The notes beneath the pieces were generated by a model that did not search any database, was not told the DNA's origin, and saw only the letters and a list, made by a program, of their open reading frames with translations. Positions 1 to 7,394 of a DNA stretch of 64,000 bases are shown piece after piece (the first letter of the stretch is position 1; every line of letters starts with the position of its first letter). Source of the DNA: Nocardioides sp. W7 (GTDB taxonomy: Bacteria; Actinomycetota; Actinomycetes; Propionibacteriales; Nocardioidaceae). The DNA lies in the NCBI RefSeq assembly GCF_022919075.1, contig NZ_CP095078.1, positions 5,270,001-5,334,000 on the forward strand. Direction: 5' to 3'. Made by a program: the position numbers and the translations under genes.

Positions 1-108
1 CGGCCGATGTGATCCTGACGCGCTCACGCTCACATGCACCCGGGTGGTTCGACCCCACCCCGGCACGGGTGAGGCGGGACCACCCGCGACGCCGTCACCA
101 TCGAGGAC

Positions 109-873
109 ATGGGCACCCTGCCGACGTACGACGCCGACCAACTCGCCGCCGTGCTGGCGCTCCTGCCCGACGTGGACGCGGTCGAGCTGAAGCTCACCGT
201 CCCCGATGCCGATCAGCGCCGCGTGCTCGGCAGCCTCGGCATCGACTCCCTCGACGCCGAGATCCGCCAGGTCGCGTTCTTCGACACGCCCGACCTGCGG
301 CTGTCCGCCGCGGGTCTGGTGGTCCGGGCGCGGCGTACCCAGCGCAAGCCGGGCGACGTGACCGTGAAGCTGCGTCCCATGCTCCCGGACGAAGCCCCGG
401 AGGGGCTGCGCACGCTCCGCGGCTTCAAGGTCGAGGTGGACGCCTCCCCGGCGGGATTCACCTGCTCGTGCTCCCTGACCGCGGAGGTCTCCGACCGCAA
501 GGTCAAGCGCCTGTTCGCCGGCACCCGGACGCTCGACGACGTGCTCGACCGCGACCAGCGCGACCTGCTGGCCGCCCGGTTGCCCGACGGCGTCGCGCCG
601 GCCGACCTGCGGGTGCTGGGGCCCGTGCACCTGCTCAAGGGCAAGTTCGCCCCCAAGGGCTACCCGCGTCGGATGGTCGCCGAGGTCTGGTTCCTGCCCG
701 ACGGCGGCCGGATCCTCGAGCTGTCCACGAAGGCCGAGCCCGCGCAGGCGCTCCAGGCGGCCGCAGAGACCAAGGTGTTCCTCGCCGGGCGCGGCATCGA
801 CCTCGACGCGCCCCAGGAGGCGAAGACCCAGACCGCGCTAGCCGTCTTCGCCGCCACCCTCGCGCAGGAGTGA
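109..873 (+). CDS. CYTH-like domain protein
   Basis: Predicted 254-residue soluble protein. The N-terminal strand has a VELKL motif near residues 24-28, followed by basic and acidic strands (VRARRTQRKPGDVTVKLR near 67-84; a late strand ending ILELSTK). This pattern fits the CYTH fold, whose members (class IV adenylate cyclase, thiamine triphosphatase, polyphosphate-binding proteins) act on triphosphates inside a barrel. The canonical ExExK signature is incomplete: I see E-x-K with only an Asp further upstream, so activity is uncertain. The ATG at 109 follows no strong ribosome site, and an upstream alternative start cannot be excluded. It runs convergent to the small membrane gene at 949-1296. 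No substrate can be assigned. Confidence 0.6.
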   Translation: MGTLPTYDADQLAAVLALLPDVDAVELKLTVPDADQRRVLGSLGIDSLDAEIRQVAFFDTPDLRLSAAGLVVRARRTQRKPGDVTVKLRPMLPDEAPEGLRTLRGFKVEVDASPAGFTCSCSLTAEVSDRKVKRLFAGTRTLDDVLDRDQRDLLAARLPDGVAPADLRVLGPVHLLKGKFAPKGYPRRMVAEVWFLPDGGRILELSTKAEPAQALQAAAETKVFLAGRGIDLDAPQEAKTQTALAVFAATLAQE

Positions 874-913
874 GTCGCACCCTCACCACCCCCTCCACCC
901 TCACCCCCCTGAT

Positions 914-990
914 CGCCGAGTCAGCAGAAGTGGATGCCCGAGTCAGCACTACTGGTGCTGACTCGGCCCGCTGCTTGTGCTGACTCGGCG
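914..990. repeat. Nested palindrome at a convergent junction
   Basis: Four copies of the motif CCGAGTCAGCA occur here, two direct and two inverted. The outer arms are CGCCGAGTCAGCA at 914-926 and its exact complement at 978-990. The inner arms are CCGAGTCAGCAC at 938-949 and its exact complement at 955-966, around a 5-nt loop. The element lies between the convergent CYTH gene and the membrane gene and overlaps the last codons of the latter, so part of that protein's C-terminal tail is encoded by the repeat. It probably acts as a bidirectional terminator or REP-like element. Confidence 0.75.
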
Positions 991-1296
991 GGCGCGGAGG
1001 AGGGCCAAGACCAGGGCCAGGCCGAGCACGGCGAGGCCGACGGCCCGGCCGTACGTCGTCAGCTCCCAGAAGCGCTCGTGCAGCCACCACTCGTCGTTGC
1101 GGTAGGCGGCCAGGGTCAGAGCGTTCGAGGCCCCGGCCAGCAGCGCGCCGAGAGCCCCGAGCAGGGCGGCCGGACCTCGCCGTACGACGGTCAGGCAGGC
1201 GACCACGACCAGCAGGCAGCCGACGATCTCGATGAGGCCGCTGACCAGAACGTAGATCGGGACGTCCAGGAAGGTCGCCTGGGTCTCGTCTTCCAC
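949..1296 (-). CDS. Small integral membrane protein (tandem paralog 1)
   Basis: 115 residues with three to four hydrophobic segments (about 12-38, 43-65 and 82-101) and short charged turns. It is clearly paralogous to the product of the adjacent upstream gene at 1306-1665: both share VRRGxAAxLGALGALLAGAS in the middle and a xYGRxxGLAxxGLAxxLAL segment near the end. The genes are nine nucleotides apart, which implies co-transcription and a tandem duplication. The hydrophilic tail after residue 102 is encoded by the palindromic repeat at 914-990. I recognise no family and assign no function. Confidence 0.65.
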   Translation of the reverse strand: MEDETQATFLDVPIYVLVSGLIEIVGCLLVVVACLTVVRRGPAALLGALGALLAGASNALTLAAYRNDEWWLHERFWELTTYGRAVGLAVLGLALVLALLRARRVSTSSGPSQHQ

Positions 1297-1305
1297 GGCA
1301 GCCTC

Positions 1306-1665
1306 CTACGCCGACACGAGGGGCGCGGGCGCTGGCCGGCTGGTCCGGGCGAGCGCGAGCAGCACCGCCAAGCCGATGAGTGCGAGGCCGCCCGACCTGC
1401 CGTAGTTCACCAGGTACCAGACCCAGTCCGACCACTGCCACGGTCCGTCGTCGCGGTAGAGGATCGCCAGGATGTTGGCGAGCGCCAGGGTCGTCGAGGC
1501 TCCGGCCAGCAATGCGCCGAGGGCGCCCAGGCGAGCCGCCCGACCGCGTCGCACCAGCACCAGGCACGCCACCAGGACGCCGACGCAGGCCGCAACCTCG
1601 ATGATGACGCTGACCAGCACGTAGTCCGGCACGAAGTACTGCTTGAGGGTGAGGTCGTCGTCCAC
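1306..1665 (-). CDS. Small integral membrane protein (tandem paralog 2)
   Basis: 119 residues from a GTG at 1665. The frame stays open upstream to 1878, but that extension runs through the strong hairpin at 1785-1822 and has no membrane-protein character. The chosen start also matches the start of the paralog (VDDDLTLKQYFVPDYVLV here, MEDETQATFLDVPIYVLV there). There are about four hydrophobic helices and a Trp-rich loop (WQWSDWVWY) before the last one. It lies downstream of the tmRNA terminator and directly upstream of its paralog. The function is unknown; the pair might form a hetero-oligomer, but that is speculation. Confidence 0.6.
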   Translation of the reverse strand: MDDDLTLKQYFVPDYVLVSVIIEVAACVGVLVACLVLVRRGRAARLGALGALLAGASTTLALANILAILYRDDGPWQWSDWVWYLVNYGRSGGLALIGLAVLLALARTSRPAPAPLVSA

Positions 1666-1784
1666 GCGCCGAAGCGTCCCAGAAACGGGCCGAGCCGGCG
1701 CGAGTTCACGCCCGGTCGCGACCAAGCTCACGCCGGGTCGGCGACGCAGGCCAGCGCCACGCCGCACGCCGTCCGGCACAGAAG

Positions 1785-1822
1785 ACGAGAGCCGCTCCGA
1801 CTGCTGTCGGAGCGGCTCTCGT
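1785..1822 (-). terminator. Strong hairpin downstream of the tmRNA
   Basis: A perfect 16-bp stem (arms 1785-1800 and 1807-1822, containing GAGCCGCTCCGA or its complement) encloses a 6-nt loop. It lies about 100 bp beyond the mature 3' end of ssrA and before the small membrane genes. No U-tract follows, which is usual for terminators in high-GC organisms. It most likely ends ssrA transcription. Confidence 0.75.
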
Positions 1823-1920
1823 TCAAGAGGGCTGGCTCTCGGCGGGGTGTCGAGCCGGTCGCTGCGCGACCTCCTCAACCACCGTCACCGGGACCGGCAA
1901 TGCTGCGAAGAGCACTGTGG

Positions 1921-2291
1921 TGGTGGAGCTGCGGGGAATCGAACCCCGGTCCTCGAGCGTCGATCCAGGTCTTCTCCGGGTGCAGTCAGTGTTGTCGCTT
2001 TTCTCGGCCCCGGCGCTCGCACAGACACGTCGCCGACAGGCCCAGTCAGGAAAAAGTCCCGGTCACCCCTCCTGACGGAAAGTGACCAGCAAGTCTCCTA
2101 GATGACGCCAGGGTCCGGGACGGAGACGGATGCCCGGTCTGACGCTTCGATCACTGCTCAGGCAGCGAGAGCGAAGGAACTGCGAGTGTTGTTGGCAGTT
2201 ATAAGTTTCCAGCGATCGTTTACGAGATGGCGCTGGCTTCTCGACCCGCTTCCCCTGGAACTAACGTCCCAAGTCGAAACCGATCAGCCCC
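1921..2291 (-). ncRNA. ssrA: Transfer-messenger RNA (tmRNA)
   Basis: The RNA rescues stalled ribosomes with SmpB by adding a proteolysis tag. The 5' end reads GGGGCTGATCGGTTTCGACT (starting at 2291) and the 3' end reads TTCGATTCCCCGCAGCTCCA then CCA, ending at 1921. GGGGCTG pairs with CAGCTCC to form the acceptor stem, and the T-arm loop TTCGATT is intact. The terminal CCA is encoded. The length of about 371 nt is normal for a one-piece tmRNA. The internal reading frame (2158-2196) gives the tag ANNTRSSFALAA. The partner smpB is at 4153-4632 on the same strand, separated by two unrelated genes. The RNA ends about 100 bp before the hairpin at 1785-1822. Confidence 0.97.
2158..2196 (-). other. 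tmRNA tag-peptide reading frame (ANNTRSSFALAA)
   Basis: The resume codon GCC lies at 2194-2196 and the TGA stop at 2158-2160. The frame encodes twelve residues, A-N-N-T-R-S-S-F-A-L-A-A. The terminal ALAA is the usual degron recognised by ClpXP-type proteases, which supports both the frame and the tmRNA call. Confidence 0.93.
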
Positions 2292-2346
2292 TCTTGAGTT
2301 GTCCTGCACGAAGCAGTCTACGGGTCCAACGGCGCCGGTCGAACCA

Positions 2347-3258
2347 CTATTCCGGCGTCGGGTCCGCGGACGGGGTCTCCCCCACCCGATCCTCGAAGAT
2401 CGGGTCCACCGCCTCGTAGGCGGCCACCGGCACCAGCTCGGCCAGCCGCTCGCTGAACCTCGTCAGCCGCGCGTAGTCGCGGGTGAAGCGCTTGTCGGCC
2501 TTCGCGAGCGCCTTCAGCGACTGCTGCGCGGTCGCCGTCTGGTCACGCAGCCCGACGACGGCCGCCTTCCGCTCCTCGACCAGCCGCGCGTAGCGGGCCG
2601 GGAGCCGGGCCACGTCCTCGTTCCCGGACGAGGCCAGGCCCGCGCCCTGCTTCAGGCACGGGGCCGAGGCCTCGCGGTGCCGCTCCAGCCAGGTGGTGGC
2701 GTAGGCCTCGAACGATTCCGCCTCGGTCGCCTCCACCCCGAAGATCTGCTGGCACTGGGTCCCGACGGCGAGGAAGAGCGGGAAGGAGTCGTCGAAGCCG
2801 TCCTGGTACGCCGCGGCGGCGGCGTACTGCGTCGCGAAGGTCTGGTACGCCGCGCCGAGCTCGGCGTCGGCCATCGCCGGTTGCGCCGCGAGAGCGGCGA
2901 GCGCGGCGTCGCGGTCGGCGGCCGCGGCCCGCTGCTTGCGGACCGCCTTGATGACCCGCGGTGCCTTCCGGAAGCCCTCCGGGTCCTGCTGCCACGCCTT
3001 CCGGACGAGGTCCTGGTACGCCGAGGAGCGCTTGTTCGTCTCGTTCAGCACCCCGGCGAGCCCGTGGTAGAGCGCGTACGCCTCGTCGTACTCGGCGTCG
3101 GTGGGCCTCGGCGGCGCGCTGGTCGTCGCCCCCGGGGAGCCCTCGGGACCCGAGTCGGACTGGTCCCCGCCTCCGCTGCACCCCGTCAAGGTGGTGCCGA
3201 CGAGCAGCACCAGAGCGGCGAACAAGGAGCCGGAGGTCCGGGCGCTCGTCGATCGCAT
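2347..3258 (-). CDS. Predicted lipoprotein of unknown function
   Basis: 303 residues from the ATG at 3258. A signal peptide ends in a lipobox (LVGTTLTGC, Cys at about 27), so the protein should be lipid-anchored outside the membrane. A Ser/Gly/Pro-rich spacer follows, then a long, mostly alpha-helical, Ala-rich domain with no motif I recognise. The open frame continues further upstream, but that part is antisense to the amidohydrolase gene and lacks signal-peptide features. It ends 55 bp upstream of the tmRNA 5' end, so the short gap must hold the ssrA promoter or part of it, unless that promoter lies within this gene. Confidence 0.7.
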   Translation of the reverse strand: MRSTSARTSGSLFAALVLLVGTTLTGCSGGGDQSDSGPEGSPGATTSAPPRPTDAEYDEAYALYHGLAGVLNETNKRSSAYQDLVRKAWQQDPEGFRKAPRVIKAVRKQRAAAADRDAALAALAAQPAMADAELGAAYQTFATQYAAAAAYQDGFDDSFPLFLAVGTQCQQIFGVEATEAESFEAYATTWLERHREASAPCLKQGAGLASSGNEDVARLPARYARLVEERKAAVVGLRDQTATAQQSLKALAKADKRFTRDYARLTRFSERLAELVPVAAYEAVDPIFEDRVGETPSADPTPE

Positions 3259-3275
3259 GACGTCACGGTGCCACG

Positions 3276-4160
3276 TCACGCCGGCGCACCGAGAAGCCGC
3301 ACCCCGTTGCCCCAGCAGACCGCCCGCAGCCAGTCGTCGCCCAGGTCCAGCCGGGCCAGGCCGTCCAGCTGGTGGGCGTAGGGGTAGGGGATGGTCGGGA
3401 AGTCGCTGCCGAGCAGCACCTTGTCCTGCAGGTCGACCAGCCGCGGCACCAGGTCGGCGGGGTACGGCGGGAAGAAGTCGGTGAACACCATCGTGGTGTC
3501 CAGGTGCACCCGCTCGTGCGTCTCGGCCAGCGCCAGGAACTCCGCGCACTCGGGTGCGCCCATGTGCGCCAGGACCAGGGTCAGCCGGGGGAAGCGGCGC
3601 AGCAGCCGCGCGGTCGACTCCGGCCCGGTGAAGTCGCTGGCGACCGGACCGGAGCCGGCGTGCACGACGACCGGGGTGCCGCTGTCCTCGAGGACGCCCC
3701 ACGCCTGGTCGAGCAGCGGGTCGTCGAGGTGGAACTCCCCCACCTGCAGGTGCACCTTGAAGATCTCCACGCCGGCGCCGACCAGGTCCGCGACGTACGC
3801 CCCGACCCACGGCTCGGGGAAGAAGGTCGCCGACCACAGCGACTCCGGCACGTCGGCGGAGAAGCCGCGCGCCCAGTCGTTGAGGTAGGCCGCGACGCCG
3901 GGCTTGTGGGCGTACGGCAGCGTCGGGAACCGGCGTACGCCGAGATCGCGGAGCAGGGCCACCCGGTCCTCGTGCGACTGCCGGTAGCGGATCGGCCACT
4001 CCCGGCCGATCTTCGGCCCGGCCGCGTCGAAGACGGCGTACACGGCGCGCTGGATGTTCGGCGGCAGGAAGTGCACGTGCACGTCGTACAGCCCCGGCAG
4101 GCCGAGCCCCTCCCAGAAGGAGCGGACCGCGGGGACGTCGCCGCGCCGGTCGTCAGTCAC
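3276..4160 (-). CDS. Amidohydrolase family 2 (TIM-barrel) enzyme
   Basis: 294 residues. A metal-binding VHVHF motif (about 27-31) opens the barrel. VVVHAGSG, LVLAHMGAPE and LLGSDFPTIPYP follow at the later metal and catalytic strands, the pattern of amidohydrolase-2 (ACMSD-like decarboxylase/hydrolase) proteins. It is probably a cytosolic hydrolase or decarboxylase; the substrate is unknown. The start overlaps the smpB stop by 8 bp, so the two are probably co-transcribed, although no functional link is evident. A second, divergent family member is encoded at 26518-27438. Confidence 0.8.
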   Translation of the reverse strand: MTDDRRGDVPAVRSFWEGLGLPGLYDVHVHFLPPNIQRAVYAVFDAAGPKIGREWPIRYRQSHEDRVALLRDLGVRRFPTLPYAHKPGVAAYLNDWARGFSADVPESLWSATFFPEPWVGAYVADLVGAGVEIFKVHLQVGEFHLDDPLLDQAWGVLEDSGTPVVVHAGSGPVASDFTGPESTARLLRRFPRLTLVLAHMGAPECAEFLALAETHERVHLDTTMVFTDFFPPYPADLVPRLVDLQDKVLLGSDFPTIPYPYAHQLDGLARLDLGDDWLRAVCWGNGVRLLGAPA

Positions 4161-4632
4161 TCATGCCCTTCAGGTGCCGCCCGAGGGCCTGCTCCTTCTC
4201 GCGGTTGGCGGTGCGCTCGGCGAGCGACTGGCGCTTGTCCCACGACTTCTTGCCCTTGGCGAGCGCGATCTCGACCTTGGCCCGGCCGTCCTTGAAGTAG
4301 AGCGACAGCGGGACGACCGTGAGGCCCTTCTCGTTGACGCGGCGCTCGATCTTGTCGATCTCGACCCGGTTGAGCAGCAGCTTGCGCTTGCGGCGGGCGG
4401 AGTGGTTGGTCCAGGTGCCCTGGGAGTACTCCGGGATGTGCACGTTGTGCAGCCACGCCTCGCCGCCGTCGATGTCGACGAACCCGTCGACCAGCGACGC
4501 CCGGCCCTGGCGCAGCGACTTCACCTCGGTGCCCTGGAGCACCAGACCGGCCTCGAAGGTGTCCTCGACGGCGTACTCGTGGCGCGCCTTCTTGTTCTGC
4601 GCGACGATCTTCTGCCCCTGCTCCTTCGCCAT
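4153..4632 (-). CDS. smpB: SsrA-binding protein SmpB
   Basis: 159 residues, the normal family length. It binds tmRNA and takes it to stalled ribosomes. Family features in order are: KIVAQNKKARHEYAVEDTFE at the N-terminus, GLVLQGTEVKSLRQGRASL, HNVHIPEYSQGTW, the RKRKLLL segment, and a basic C-terminal tail with GKKSWDKRQ and a Lys/Arg-rich end that enters the decoding centre. The gene lies upstream of, and on the same strand as, ssrA. Confidence 0.97.
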   Translation of the reverse strand: MAKEQGQKIVAQNKKARHEYAVEDTFEAGLVLQGTEVKSLRQGRASLVDGFVDIDGGEAWLHNVHIPEYSQGTWTNHSARRKRKLLLNRVEIDKIERRVNEKGLTVVPLSLYFKDGRAKVEIALAKGKKSWDKRQSLAERTANREKEQALGRHLKGMSD

Positions 4633-4670
4633 GTCCCCAGTGTCCCAGAGTCAGGCAATCGGATTGACAC

Positions 4671-6179
4671 TCAGCAGGCGGCGGAGAGGTCCTCGGCCTG
4701 GTTCGCGGCGTACCCCTGCTTCAGCGAGCCGAGCGAACCGCCCGTGACCGGGGTCTGGGTGCCGGAGGGCGTGGTGGGCTTGTCCTGCCCGGCCTGCGCG
4801 GTGTCCTTCGGCTTCTTCGGCTTCGGTGCGTCGCCCTCGGAGCGGTCGATCGCCTTGCGGACCTGGGCGCGGATCTTCTTGGCGTCCGGGTGCGCGGTGT
4901 TGACGAGCGGCGGGACCAGCGACAGCGAGGCCATCTTGTGGTCCCGGGTCTTCATCGCGAGCGAGGCGAAGGTGTCGATCTCGGAGGCCGGCAGGTTGGT
5001 GGAGATCATCGCCGAGGAGGCCTTCGCGATCTTCTCGAAGTTGCGTACGGCGACCTGCGGGCTGATCTCGCCGAGCATCGCGCTCATCACGCACTTCTGC
5101 CGCGCCATCCGCGAGTAGTCGTCGGAGCCCTCGCGGGCCCGGGAGTACCAGAGCGTCTCGAAGCCGGTGAGCTTGCGGGTGCCGGGCTCGATGTAGCCCG
5201 TGACGTCGCTGCCGAGGCCGCCGACCGGGATCCGGGAGCGAACGTTGAGGGTCACGCCGCCGACCGCGTCGACGAGGTTCTTGAACCCCTTCATGTTGAC
5301 CATCGCCCAGTAGCTGATCTCCAGCCCGGTGATGCCCTCGATGGCCATGATCGTGGCGTCCACGCCGGGGTTCTCGGAGTCGGGGAACAGCTCGGTGTTG
5401 TCGCCGGCCCAGGTAGAGACGCCGTTGAGGTAGCAGCCGTCGCAGTCGAAGCCGTCGGGGAACTGCTCGTGCATCACCGTGCCCTTGCGGAACGGGAAGT
5501 TCGCCATGTTGCGGGGCAGCCCGATCAGCACGGTCTTGCCCGTCTCGGCGTCGATCGAGGCGACGGTCATCGAGTCGGGGCGCAGCCCCCAGCGGTCGGC
5601 ACCGGAGTCGCCGCCGAGCAGCAGCACGTTGTAGCGGCCGTCGGCCGCGTCGCTCGCGGAGCCGTTGCCGAAGGTGGTGAGGATGAAGTCGCGCTGCACC
5701 GCGACCAGGTGGGCGCCGAAGAGCATCACGCCCGCGACGGTGAAGCAGAGCAGCCCGTTGACGCCGACGATCGCCCGCCGGTGGCCGAGGCCGAGGGTCA
5801 GCGGCTGGCCGATCCGCCAGGCGTCGACGAAGAGGTACGCCCACGCGATCGCCCCGACCATCAGACCGAGCCGGACCAGCAGCAGCAGCCCCGGCTTGGT
5901 CGCCAGGGAGACCGCACTGGTCGGGTGCACGGCCAGGACGAGGGCGGTGACCAGGCCGACCGCCACCAGCACCAGCCAGGTCGCCACGGCGATCCGGCCC
6001 ACCCGGCGGTTGCCGGCGCTGAGCTGGGCCGAGCCGGGCACGAGCAGCGTCATCGCCATCAGGGACAGGGCCCGACGGAACCGCACGCGGGCGGCGCGCT
6101 CGGCGACCGAGACCCGCACGGGGCCGCGCGTGGGTCCGGCGTGGTCCGACCCGGGGGAAGGAGCGGGTGGCGTAGGCAT
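4671..6179 (-). CDS. LytR-CpsA-Psr (LCP) family glycopolymer ligase
   Basis: 502 residues. LCP enzymes transfer lipid-linked wall polymers (teichoic acid, arabinogalactan or capsule) to peptidoglycan. After a Pro-rich cytoplasmic start there are about four membrane segments (roughly 35-55, 64-85, 98-121 and 138-160), more than the single helix of most LCP proteins. The extracellular LCP domain follows, with RPDSMTVASID, LIGLPRN, a VDAVGGVTLNV strand and YSRAREGSDDYSRMARQK, the usual Arg/Asp pattern for polyprenyl-phosphate binding. The C-terminal tail is rich in Pro, Lys and Thr. A second LCP gene lies nearby at 7395-8663. Confidence 0.9.
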   Translation of the reverse strand: MPTPPAPSPGSDHAGPTRGPVRVSVAERAARVRFRRALSLMAMTLLVPGSAQLSAGNRRVGRIAVATWLVLVAVGLVTALVLAVHPTSAVSLATKPGLLLLVRLGLMVGAIAWAYLFVDAWRIGQPLTLGLGHRRAIVGVNGLLCFTVAGVMLFGAHLVAVQRDFILTTFGNGSASDAADGRYNVLLLGGDSGADRWGLRPDSMTVASIDAETGKTVLIGLPRNMANFPFRKGTVMHEQFPDGFDCDGCYLNGVSTWAGDNTELFPDSENPGVDATIMAIEGITGLEISYWAMVNMKGFKNLVDAVGGVTLNVRSRIPVGGLGSDVTGYIEPGTRKLTGFETLWYSRAREGSDDYSRMARQKCVMSAMLGEISPQVAVRNFEKIAKASSAMISTNLPASEIDTFASLAMKTRDHKMASLSLVPPLVNTAHPDAKKIRAQVRKAIDRSEGDAPKPKKPKDTAQAGQDKPTTPSGTQTPVTGGSLGSLKQGYAANQAEDLSAAC

Positions 6180-6274
6180 CGAGATGCCTCTCTGTGCTGC
6201 GTACTGCTGGTGAGTACTGAAGGGAAGGTCAGTGCTGCCCGGTCAGTATCACCAGCCACACCCGTCACATCGGG

Positions 6275-6853
6275 TCACGACGCGCCGGGCGGCCCGCAAT
6301 GGAACGAGATCGCCTCCATCAGCTCGGCGCCGGGCTCGCGGTCGACGTACACGAGCCGGACCGCGCCGCGGTCGGGATTGCCCGCGTCGGGGCCGCGCCA
6401 GACGAGCCCGAGACCGAGCCGCTCCGCCGTCCGCCGGGACGCCACGTTGTGCTCCAGCAGGTAGGCCAGCACGGGCAGCTCCGGGCCGACGTCGTGGGCC
6501 GCCTCGATCGCCGCGCGCGCCATCTCGGTCGCGTAGCCCCGGCCCTGCACGGCGGTGTCGAAGCGGTAGTAGAGGTTCCACCACGGCCGGCCGGGAGGTA
6601 CGGCGCAGCCACCGCGACCCACCACCGCCCCGCCCTCGCGGTCGCGCACCGACCAGTAGCCGAGCCCGTGGGTCGCCCACTGCCGGGCGCCGTTGACGAT
6701 CATCTGCTCCGACATCAACCGGTCCGCGTGCCGGCCCGGCGGGAAGTGCACCCACGACTGCGGGTCCGCGTGGATCTGGTGGAGGTCGTCGACGTCGCCC
6801 TCGGTCGCCACGTCGAGCCAGAGTCGCTGGGTGCGCACGTGCCGCCACTTCAT
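6275..6853 (-). CDS. GNAT family N-acetyltransferase (RimJ/RimL type)
   Basis: 192 residues from the ATG at 6853. It fits the GNAT_3 pattern: an N-terminal RTQRLWLDVATEGDVDDLHQ segment, a GLGYWSVRD strand and the acetyl-CoA-binding stretch around GRGYATEMARAAIEAA. LEHNVASRRTAERLGL follows, as in RimL-like enzymes. It would transfer an acetyl group to an amine on a protein N-terminus or small molecule; the target cannot be told. It is separated by 8 bp from the upstream thioesterase gene on the same strand, so a shared transcript is likely. Confidence 0.87.
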   Translation of the reverse strand: MKWRHVRTQRLWLDVATEGDVDDLHQIHADPQSWVHFPPGRHADRLMSEQMIVNGARQWATHGLGYWSVRDREGGAVVGRGGCAVPPGRPWWNLYYRFDTAVQGRGYATEMARAAIEAAHDVGPELPVLAYLLEHNVASRRTAERLGLGLVWRGPDAGNPDRGAVRLVYVDREPGAELMEAISFHCGPPGAS

Positions 6854-6861
6854 CACATGGC

Positions 6862-7371
6862 TTAGGTACCCGCTCGTCCCGACTCGATCTCCTGGCGTCT
6901 CGCCAGTCGGTGCGCGCGCCGGATCTCGGCCTCGCGCAGCCGGCGTACCTCGTCGGGCGTCTCCGGTGCCAGCGGCGGCACGTCGCGCGCCCGACCCTCG
7001 GCATCGATCGCCACGAACACGAAGTACGCCGACGCGACGTGCAGCCCGGTCTCCGACGGGTCGTTCCACGGCTGCGCCTCGACCCGTACGCCGATCTCCA
7101 TCGACGAGCGGCCCGCCCAGTTGACCTGGGCCTGCGTGCGCACGATGTCGCCGACGTGGACGGGCGCGAGGAACGCCATCTCGTCGAGGGCCGCCGTCAC
7201 CGCCGGCCCGCCGCTGTGCCGCTGGGCCACGGCACCCGCGGTGGAGTCCGCGAGCTTCACGATCTCGCCGCCGTGGATGTTGCCGAGCAGGTTCGCCTCG
7301 CGGGCCGACGTCATCATCGCCAGCGACACGCGGGCGAAGGACGGCGACCTGGCGGTCAGCTCCGAGGTCAT
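6862..7371 (-). CDS. Acyl-CoA thioesterase, single hotdog domain
   Basis: 169 residues. The LLGNIHGGEIVKLADSTAGA segment (about 28-47) carries the N-x-x-G-x-x-H-G-G pattern of YciA/BACH-type thioesterases. A conserved core follows (DEMAFLAPVHVGDIVRTQAQ, then SSMEIGVRVEA). It should hydrolyse acyl-CoA to free acid and CoA in the cytosol. The last 30 residues form a charged helix. The gene is divergent from the LCP gene at 7395 with only 23 bp between starts, so the promoters must overlap the coding regions or be very compact. Confidence 0.88.
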   Translation of the reverse strand: MTSELTARSPSFARVSLAMMTSAREANLLGNIHGGEIVKLADSTAGAVAQRHSGGPAVTAALDEMAFLAPVHVGDIVRTQAQVNWAGRSSMEIGVRVEAQPWNDPSETGLHVASAYFVFVAIDAEGRARDVPPLAPETPDEVRRLREAEIRRAHRLARRQEIESGRAGT

Positions 7372-7394
7372 GCACGCACGGTAGCGTCAGCGCC

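Noticed and set aside
9..983. 324-residue frame overlapping the CYTH-like gene in another phase
   Set aside because: Very Arg/Pro/Ala-rich composition and no domain pattern; typical of a shadow frame in high-GC DNA. The overlapping frame at 109-873 has codon bias and family features.
1921..1990. tRNA-like 3' end with T-arm and CCA considered as a stand-alone tRNA
   Set aside because: No D-arm or anticodon arm follows at tRNA spacing; the matching 5' acceptor strand is 370 nt away, so this is the tRNA-like end of tmRNA.
2102..2419. 105-residue plus-strand frame across the tmRNA region
   Set aside because: It runs antisense through ssrA; its sequence is explained by RNA structure, not protein coding.
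3259..3999. Long N-terminal extension of the lipoprotein frame up to 3999
   Set aside because: The extension is antisense to, and in a shadow phase of, the amidohydrolase gene. A signal peptide and lipobox begin at the ATG at 3258.
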